In this document: in pieces, positions 5,055 to 10,197 of the stretch | Layout of the letters: every line of letters starts with the position of its first letter | How positions within the stretch are numbered: the first letter of the stretch is position 1 | From: DAITBA01 sp036824005 | GTDB lineage: Bacteria; Pseudomonadota; Gammaproteobacteria; Burkholderiales; Rhodocyclaceae | NCBI GenBank assembly: GCA_036824005.1 | Contig: DAITBA010000040.1 | Location: 1-10,197, forward strand | Length of the DNA stretch: 10,197 nucleotides | Direction: 5' to 3' | Position numbers and translations under genes: made by a program | The notes under the pieces: generated by a model | What the model saw: the letters and a program-made list of their open reading frames with translations, nothing else | Databases searched by the model: none | Told to the model about the DNA's origin: nothing

Positions 5055-6545
5055 TCAGGGGTTCTCCGGGTTGTCGGGAGAGACAGGGACTGCTTGCGTA
5101 GTCCCCAGGTCGTGGCGGGGATCGGACTCGAACACGAGGCCGAGGGCATCCGCCCGGGCGTTATCCGCTGCAATCTCGCGATCGACATCCTCGGCGTCGT
5201 AGCCAAACGACGAGATCGCCTCGGAACGCGACAGCAGGCCGGCGCGCATGGCAGTGAGCATGGCGTTGAACTCCTTCTGCGGATCCACCCACTGCCATCC
5301 TTGTGGAATCCACTTCACCGCCAGGTACTCACGGCGCCGGGTCGGGCCGCCCCGGGCATACCCCGGCAGTGACAGTGCTCCTTCGAGCACCGCCTGCTCA
5401 ATAAACGCCTGCCAGATTGGCCGGCACAGTTGATGGACGATCACGCCATGCTGGAGTGCTTCGCAGCGGCGGCGGAACTCAAGGAGTCCAGCTCGGATCG
5501 AGGAGTAATTAACCTGGGTGAGATCCCCGGTCAGTTGTTCGTAGGTCACGCCCATGGCGGCAGCGACCGCCCGGAACTGCATGCGCAGGAATTCGGCATA
5601 GCTCGCGCCGACATCGGCGGGCTGGGAGAACTTCACGTCCTCACCGGGCTCCAGGATCTGCAAGGTACCCGGTTCCAGCCCGGCCAGCGCCACGCCATTG
5701 GGATCGGCCGAGCCTTCGCCCATCAGGTTGTCTTCGGGGGCGAGACGAGTGATGAAGCCGGCAAACATGGCGGCGGTTTTCTTGCGCACCAGCTCGGCAT
5801 CGTCGTACTGGTCGAGTTCGTTGAGTTTGACCAGGGCCCGCGCCAGCCACGGCTCGCCACGGATCTGGCCTGGGCGCAACGGGCGGAACAGATGCAGGAT
5901 TTCGCTTGCATCGATGCGCGCAGTCTCCATGCCACCATTGCCGGACATGGGCGCCAATGCGCCATCCTCGGGATGAGTGCGATAGAGGTGGTAGGCCACC
6001 CGCCGCCCGAGGCGATCGAACTCGATGCCAGCGCGGATCACGTTGCCGTTCTCCGCCGTGGTGTTAAGGGTCACCGGCAGATGCTCGGGCTCCAGCACCT
6101 GCAATTGCAGCGCCACGGCCAGACCATCCTCCTTGCGGCGGTAGCGGATACGGATCAGCGCTTCGCCACCTTCGAGCATGGCGCGGCACGCAAGCGCCTG
6201 CAGCCCGTAGAAGTCGGTCAGGCCCGCCGCATCGGCATCCAGGGTCCAGTCGCGCCACAAGGCCTGGATCCGCTCGCGGATGGTCGGGTCCGCGACCAGC
6301 GACTGCGGCTTGATGCCGGTACCGATGGCATTGGCGACATAGGATTCCAGGGCGGCGTTGGCCCAGGCGTTGCGCCGCACCAGATCGCGGCTCTTGGTGC
6401 GCAGTTCTGTCTGGGTTGCGGTCATTGCCGCGACGGCACCCGGATTGCTCGGCAGCCAGGCAAACGAACGCCGACCGGCACCTGCGGCCTCGTGCAGCGG
6501 GTTGCCGCCGAACATGCGGCGCGAGATTCGTTTGAGCCAGCCCAT
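5055..6545 (-). CDS. Portal protein (gpB / lambda-type portal family)
   Basis: This 496-residue protein fits the lambda-type portal family (Phage_portal_2, PF05136; lambda gpB has 533). It should form the ring at one capsid vertex that serves as the assembly nucleus, DNA channel and docking point for terminase and then gpW. Seen in order: a basic N-terminus (WLKRISRRMFGG), 'KSRDLVRRNAWANAALESYV' (51-70), 'FYGLQALACRAMLEGGEALIRIRY' (112-135), 'HLFRPLRPGQIRGEPWLA' (218-235), 'YDDAELVRKKTAAMFAGFI' (247-265), and the strongly conserved 'LTGDLTQVNYSSIRAGLLEF' (338-357). The C-terminal tail is Pro/Asp-rich. The start follows the gpW stop with no gap (TGAATG), with AAGGGG 6 nt upstream inside the gpW end. 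The stop lies one base before the protease start. Confidence 0.93.
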   Translation of the reverse strand: MGWLKRISRRMFGGNPLHEAAGAGRRSFAWLPSNPGAVAAMTATQTELRTKSRDLVRRNAWANAALESYVANAIGTGIKPQSLVADPTIRERIQALWRDWTLDADAAGLTDFYGLQALACRAMLEGGEALIRIRYRRKEDGLAVALQLQVLEPEHLPVTLNTTAENGNVIRAGIEFDRLGRRVAYHLYRTHPEDGALAPMSGNGGMETARIDASEILHLFRPLRPGQIRGEPWLARALVKLNELDQYDDAELVRKKTAAMFAGFITRLAPEDNLMGEGSADPNGVALAGLEPGTLQILEPGEDVKFSQPADVGASYAEFLRMQFRAVAAAMGVTYEQLTGDLTQVNYSSIRAGLLEFRRRCEALQHGVIVHQLCRPIWQAFIEQAVLEGALSLPGYARGGPTRRREYLAVKWIPQGWQWVDPQKEFNAMLTAMRAGLLSRSEAISSFGYDAEDVDREIAADNARADALGLVFESDPRHDLGTTQAVPVSPDNPENP

Positions 6546-6776
6546 TCAGAACCCCTTCGCCGTGGTGATGCGGATCTGCCGGGCGGCACGCGGAATCAGA
6601 CCGGTCGTCACGGCATCCTTGTGCAGCGCCACCTCGATCTCATGGATCGCCGCCGTGAGCTCTTCAATCGAACGGTATTCGACGGTCTTGTCGCCGAAGG
6701 TCACGCGCTTCTCGCCACGGGCCAGTGCATCGCGCAGGGCCTGTAACTGGGCCTCGGTGTAGGTCGGCGTGCTCAC
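6546..6776 (-). CDS. W: Head completion protein gpW
   Basis: This 76-residue protein fits the gpW family (PF02831; lambda gpW has 68 residues), a small alpha/beta protein that enters the portal channel after packaging and lets the head-tail joining protein bind. The sequence has helix 1 'TEAQLQALRDALARG', a hairpin 'KRVTFGDKTVEYRS' and helix 2 'IEELTAAIHEIEVALHK', followed by a basic tail with 'RAARQIRI'. The start is GTG at 6776, overlapping the stop of the upstream fibre-like gene by four bases (GTGA), and the stop abuts the portal ATG. It therefore appears to be translated by coupling. Its place directly before the portal matches lambda, but its upstream neighbour is not TerL as in lambda. 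Confidence 0.9.
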   Translation of the reverse strand: MSTPTYTEAQLQALRDALARGEKRVTFGDKTVEYRSIEELTAAIHEIEVALHKDAVTTGLIPRAARQIRITTAKGF

Positions 6777-7165
6777 CGGAACACGACCAGGCTGATCTCG
6801 GGGGAGTCAGCCAGCGACCCCGACGAGGACGTACAGACGATCTCCAGCCCGGCCTCCACCTTGTTGTCGGCGGTGCCGCGAGCCGCAGCGAAGCGAACGG
6901 TGCCACTGTTGGTGTTACTGCGTCCGGCGGCCACCCAGCAGTACCCCGTATCGGCCATCGCGGTCTCAAAAGCGATGCGGTATCGGCCAGTGGCCAGACG
7001 GGTCACGGACGCCACGTTGTGGGCGGCACGTACTTGCACCGACCCATTCGCGTAGCCGAAGTTGACCCAGGCACGCGCGAGTCCGGGGTGATCGGGACGG
7101 ATCAGCCCTTTGATCTCGTTGCCGATGCGGCTGGCCAGCGCAGAGAGTTGCGATGCGAGGCTCAT
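6773..7165 (-). CDS. Small fibre-like protein 2 in the head module
   Basis: This 130-residue protein has no known family that I can name with certainty. The N-terminus 'MSLASQLSALASRIGNEIKG' has hydrophobic residues at 3, 7, 10, 14 and 21 in a 4-3 heptad spacing, as in a short trimeric coiled coil. Residues about 30-130 contain 'ARAWVNFGYANGSVQVRAAHNV' broken around 'ASVTRLATGRYRIAFETAM' and 'GYCWVAAGRS'. This 'AWVNF...I/VRA..NV.SVT..GTG.Y...F.TAM....Y' pattern is familiar from the C-terminal domains of phage tail fibres and virion appendage proteins. It follows fibre-like protein 1 by three bases (TAA GGC ATG) and overlaps gpW by four. A location between TerL and gpW is odd for a tail fibre and suggests a head-associated spike or fibre. 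Confidence 0.65.
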   Translation of the reverse strand: MSLASQLSALASRIGNEIKGLIRPDHPGLARAWVNFGYANGSVQVRAAHNVASVTRLATGRYRIAFETAMADTGYCWVAAGRSNTNSGTVRFAAARGTADNKVEAGLEIVCTSSSGSLADSPEISLVVFR

Positions 7166-7168
7166 GCC

Positions 7169-7660
7169 TTACACCAGGGCGGCTTCGAAGATCGCGACAA
7201 AGTCCGTCGCGACGTCGCCAATATCAGTGGCAGCCACCGCACCGATGTTGGTCCTGGCCTGCTGCTGCTCCAGGACGGTGAGCGTCTGCGCAGCATCGAA
7301 GCGGACGCGCTTGTCGATAGCCGATGTCAGAGCGGCGATACCGGACTGATCGTTCTGCAAGGCCTGCTGGAGTTCCAGCAGCGTGTCGAAGGCCGGATCG
7401 GCACCCCCCAGGATGTCCGCCTTGAGGGCATCAAGCAGGGTGACGACCTTGTTCGACGAATAGGTCGTCGTGGTCGACACCTGCAGGTCATCGATCATGA
7501 CCGCCGTGACAATCGCGGCCTTGAGTTCGTTAATGGCGGCGACAAGACTCGACTTGTCTGTCGTGGTCAGTGCCGTCAGGGTGCCGGTGCGGCCTTTGAC
7601 GGTATTGAATTCCTCGGCAACGCGGAGGACGAAGCTATTGAGTTGGGTTTGCAAGCTCAT
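7169..7660 (-). CDS. Small fibre-like protein 1 in the head module
   Basis: This 163-residue protein has tail-fibre-type repeats. It begins 'MSLQTQLNSFVLRVAEEFNT', with the same heptad spacing as its neighbour. Then comes 'LTTTDKSSLVAAINELKAA' (31-49), a motif seen in many phage fibre stems. The segment 'GGADPAFDTLLELQQALQND' (85-104) and 'AAQTLTVLEQQQARTNIGA' (123-141) match the recurrent 'D.L.EL..AL.ND ... AQ.LT..QQ.QAR.NIGA' stem motif. The C-terminus 'DFVAIFEAALV' ends cleanly. GGAG about 6-7 nt before the ATG supports the start, and the gene begins 12 nt after the TerL stop. It probably forms a trimeric stalk, either alone or with the next gene's product. Recognition of fibre motifs is strong; the binding target and place in the virion are unknown. 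Confidence 0.65.
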   Translation of the reverse strand: MSLQTQLNSFVLRVAEEFNTVKGRTGTLTALTTTDKSSLVAAINELKAAIVTAVMIDDLQVSTTTTYSSNKVVTLLDALKADILGGADPAFDTLLELQQALQNDQSGIAALTSAIDKRVRFDAAQTLTVLEQQQARTNIGAVAATDIGDVATDFVAIFEAALV

Positions 7661-7672
7661 GAGTTACTCCAG

Positions 7673-9646
7673 TTATGTCAGCCAACGGCTGCGGATCAAT
7701 TGACGGCCGGGTTTGCGGACGCCAGAAACAGCGAGGCCACCGCTATGGGTGGCCTCGATATCGGGTACATCGGACGATTCAGGGGGATCGGTCGTCACGA
7801 TCCCTAGTTGCTTTTCCAGTTCTCGCCAGTGGCGATCCTCGAAGCGATCGAGGCCAGAGGCGGCTGCAGCGGCCCGGGCATAGACGGAGCAGTCCAGCGC
7901 CTCATTGCGCTCGCGCATCTTTTGCCACTCGCGAATGGCGAATCCATTGCGGTCACGCCGGGTCACCAACTGCTCGGCACACAGTTGCTGCAGGTACTCG
8001 GCATCCACCTTGGGCAGATGGACAAAGCCGGTGGGGTAACGGATCGTGACCCCATCCTCGGCGACCTCCGGGGACTTGCGCAGGTTGTTGTAGAACTCCA
8101 GCTTGGCGATACCTCCGGCCACCGAGAACACCTTGATACCCCGGCGCAGTTTCTTGCCGCCGGTGGTGGCATCCACCGCCGTTGGCGTACCGACCAGTGC
8201 AGCGCCCCGGGCGACCCCTTTGACCGCCATCAGCCTGGCATCCCTGACTGATCGCACGAATGCGTAGGCTTCCTGCGTCGCGAAGCCGGTATCCAGTGCC
8301 AGGCGCACCAGGCTCAGCTGACAGCCCGTCTCATGTGTCCAGGTCTCGCGCAGAACGGCGGCCAGCGATTGCCACACCTCGTTCCGGGCGGTGTCGCCCA
8401 TCAGTACCCGATGCTCAACCAGCCACGACTCCTTGCCGCGCCCGAAGGCCCAGACCGAAACTTCGATGCGGTCCTTCTGTACGTCGGCACCGGCGGTGAG
8501 CAGCAATCCGCCTACCGGCACCGTACCGATGCGATAGTCCTCGCGGCGTTCCAAGAGCCGCTGCCAGTCTGGCGCTTCGCCTTCCTCGACCCAGGTCTCC
8601 CCGAGTTCGGTGTTCTTGAAGGTCTTGATCTCGGCTGACGATCCGGACTCCTTGCTGATGGCACGCTCCCAGGCCATGGCGATGTCCTTCCAACTGCGCC
8701 AGCCGATCGGGCTATACAAGCTCGACAGGTGGAAACCAGCAGTGCGACTGGCACCGTCGGCCATGGCACGCCATTCACCGTGCTCCAGCATCCAGGTCTT
8801 GTGATGCTCCGGGATCGGCACCTCGCAGGACTCGCAGACGTAGGCCGCCGTTTCCGGGCAGGTGCCGGTTTCATTACGCTCCCAACGCAGTTGCTCGAAG
8901 CGCAGCCATTGCCGGTGACCGCAGTGCGGGCACGGCACGAAGAAGCGGCGCTGGTCTGAGGCTTCGTACTCCCGTTCAATGGTGCTGACGCCGGCAATCG
9001 TCGGTGTCGACACGATGAAAATCTTGCGGCGGGCGAAGGTCCGGGTACGGGCCTCCGCCAGTGCCACGGCATTGCCCTCACCATCGACGTCCAGCGGATA
9101 ACCATCCACCTCGTCGAGAAACAGGTAACGCACCGGCATCGAGCGCAGGCCGACCGCGCTGTTAGCCCCGGTCATCACCAGCACGCCGCCCCGGAATTCC
9201 TTGGCCAGGATGGTGTTGCCAGAATCACGGCTTCGGGCCGGGGCGATCAGTTCCTTGAGGATGGGCGACTCCTCGATCAGCGGATCGATCCGCTGCTTGG
9301 AGTTGCGCTTGGCCATTTCCACTGTCGGCCACACTGCCATCATCGGACCGGGGGCGTGGTGAATCACGTAGCCGATCCAGTTCGATCCCATTTCGGTAGC
9401 ACCCAGTTGGGCCGCCTTCATGAACACCACCCGCTCGACCGCTGAGGTCGGCGACAGGCAATCCATGATCTCCTTCAGATACGGCGTGCGGCTGGTGCGC
9501 CAGCGCCCCGGTTCCGAGGATGCCTTGCTCGACAACATGCGATGCCGGTCCGACCATTCCGATACTGATAGCAGCGGATCCGGGACAAGCCCCTCCCGCC
9601 AGGCACGTTCGATGCCGAGCGCGCCCTCGTACTCTTCCAGTTCCAT
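7673..9646 (-). CDS. Terminase large subunit (GpA family)
   Basis: This 657-residue protein (lambda gpA has 641) is the packaging ATPase and cos-cutting nuclease of the GpA family. After an N-terminal region ('DRHRMLSS', 'EPGRWRTSRTPYLKEIMD') comes a deviant Walker A, 'KAAQLGATE' (77-85). The Walker B is 'YLFLDE' (174-179), with catalytic Glu179 followed by VDGYP, and the coupling motif is 'STPT' (213-216). A zinc-ribbon-like set of Cys, CPHC (239-242), C263 and CESC (271-274), is typical of this family. The C-terminal nuclease probably uses Asp388 in 'AGADVQ', Asp452 in 'LDTG', and Asp585 in 'NEALDC'. The start at 9646 is preferred because it overlaps the small subunit's stop by one base (TGATG) and gives the usual length; the open frame extends 44 codons upstream, but only within the small subunit gene. 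Confidence 0.95.
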   Translation of the reverse strand: MELEEYEGALGIERAWREGLVPDPLLSVSEWSDRHRMLSSKASSEPGRWRTSRTPYLKEIMDCLSPTSAVERVVFMKAAQLGATEMGSNWIGYVIHHAPGPMMAVWPTVEMAKRNSKQRIDPLIEESPILKELIAPARSRDSGNTILAKEFRGGVLVMTGANSAVGLRSMPVRYLFLDEVDGYPLDVDGEGNAVALAEARTRTFARRKIFIVSTPTIAGVSTIEREYEASDQRRFFVPCPHCGHRQWLRFEQLRWERNETGTCPETAAYVCESCEVPIPEHHKTWMLEHGEWRAMADGASRTAGFHLSSLYSPIGWRSWKDIAMAWERAISKESGSSAEIKTFKNTELGETWVEEGEAPDWQRLLERREDYRIGTVPVGGLLLTAGADVQKDRIEVSVWAFGRGKESWLVEHRVLMGDTARNEVWQSLAAVLRETWTHETGCQLSLVRLALDTGFATQEAYAFVRSVRDARLMAVKGVARGAALVGTPTAVDATTGGKKLRRGIKVFSVAGGIAKLEFYNNLRKSPEVAEDGVTIRYPTGFVHLPKVDAEYLQQLCAEQLVTRRDRNGFAIREWQKMRERNEALDCSVYARAAAAASGLDRFEDRHWRELEKQLGIVTTDPPESSDVPDIEATHSGGLAVSGVRKPGRQLIRSRWLT

Positions 9647-10194
9647 CAATCCACCCGGGCGCGCAGTTCGCCAAGTTCGATCAGGTGATCGCGCACAGCG
9701 GATTCCAGGGCCACGTGCAATTCGTGAGCGTCGATCTCCAGTTTGGCGGCCATCTGCGCGGAGATGCGCGCCGGCCAATTGAGCCAGGCATCACGTTCCG
9801 TGCGCGCCAGCCGGAAAACATGTGCAATCGCCTGGGCCCGGTCGACCAGATCGCCTTTGAGTTGCGCCAGGCGCACCTTGTTGGTCTGCGCCTTGACCAC
9901 CTCGTTCACCGTCCTGGCCTGTAGCAGCGAGGTGCCGCCAGTTGAGAGAACGGGTGCAACTGCCTCTGCTGGTTCCATCGCCCGTGCGCGAGGCGGTTCG
10001 GATGCAGCGGGTGTTGCCTTGACCGGGGCAGGCTTCCTGGCTGACACCGTGTTCTGTGCCCACTCCAGGTCAGCCCGGTTCGGCTCGATCGTGCCGTCTG
10101 GTTCGGGCGTGATGCGGCCGCTATCGATCGCCTTCTTGACCGCCACGTGAGAGACGCCGCGATGCCGGGCGTAAGCGCGTATCGACAGACCCAT
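9646..10194 (-). CDS. Terminase small subunit (Nu1-like DNA packaging protein)
   Basis: This 182-residue protein is nearly the size of lambda gpNu1 (181). It should bind the packaging site near cos and recruit the large subunit. An N-terminal helix-turn-helix is visible, 'SIRAYARHRGVSHVAVKKAI' (4-23), followed by a wing-like 'SGRITPEPDGTIEP' and 'DLEWAQNT'. A disordered Pro/Ala-rich linker covers residues about 50-85. The C-terminal half is a long helix set ('LLQARTVNEVVKAQTNKVRLAQL', 'GDLVDRAQAIAHVFRLARTE', 'NWPARISAQMAAKLEID') that should mediate oligomerisation and TerL binding. Its stop overlaps the TerL ATG by one base. The ATG at 10194 gives a sensible N-terminus, but the window ends three bases further on, so a longer start, the ribosome binding site and the cos region cannot be seen. 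Confidence 0.85.
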   Translation of the reverse strand: MGLSIRAYARHRGVSHVAVKKAIDSGRITPEPDGTIEPNRADLEWAQNTVSARKPAPVKATPAASEPPRARAMEPAEAVAPVLSTGGTSLLQARTVNEVVKAQTNKVRLAQLKGDLVDRAQAIAHVFRLARTERDAWLNWPARISAQMAAKLEIDAHELHVALESAVRDHLIELGELRARVD

Positions 10195-10197
10195 GAT

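Noticed and set aside
5430..6746. A 438-codon open frame on the plus strand
   Set aside because: It is antisense to the portal and gpW genes and has no recognisable domain. It is explained by GC-rich codon use on the true strand.
6725..7807. A 360-codon open frame on the plus strand
   Set aside because: It is opposite the two fibre-like genes. Although those genes are unusual, their minus-strand products show clear fibre motifs and ribosome binding sites, while the plus frame shows neither.

Overview
The window is the head module and the start of the tail module of a lambda-like siphovirus, almost certainly a prophage. Nearly all of it is read from the minus strand, so the biological order runs from the right end of the window to the left. 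The base composition is GC-rich (roughly 60% or more in the lines I counted). Genes are packed end to end with 1-4 nt overlaps or gaps, and most starts have a clear Shine-Dalgarno sequence. Together with the protein flavour this suggests a GC-rich proteobacterial host, perhaps a betaproteobacterium; that host assignment is inference only.

In transcription order: small terminase subunit (Nu1-like, 9646-10194, may extend past the window edge), large terminase subunit (GpA family, 7673-9646), two fibre-like genes (7169-7660 and 6773-7165), the head-completion protein gpW (6546-6776), portal (gpB-like, 5055-6545), an S49 head maturation protease (gpC-like, 3794-5053) with a probable Nu3-type scaffold started inside it (3794-4150), head decoration protein (gpD-like, 3413-3790), major capsid protein (gpE-like, 2396-3400), a head-tail joining protein (2112-2396), a tail terminator (gpU-like, 1003-1443), the tail tube protein (160-894), and the first 47 codons of a probable tail assembly protein (1-142). 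The first genes package DNA into a prohead built from the portal, protease/scaffold, capsid and decoration proteins. gpW and the joining protein close the head for docking of the tail, which is made from the terminator and tube proteins.

Two parts do not fit the textbook lambda order. First, a pair of small fibre-like proteins sits between the large terminase and gpW, where lambda has nothing. They share an N-terminal heptad-like motif, which suggests paired trimeric appendages with a common anchor. Second, a single plus-strand gene (1499-2119) encoding a pRiA4b ORF-3-like protein lies between the head-tail joining gene and the tail terminator, where lambda carries tail gene Z. It has its own Shine-Dalgarno sequence and a possible promoter, is convergent with the head genes and divergent from the tail genes, and looks like a lysogeny-expressed cargo ('moron') gene. 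No RNA genes, CRISPR arrays, insertion sequences or attachment sites are visible.
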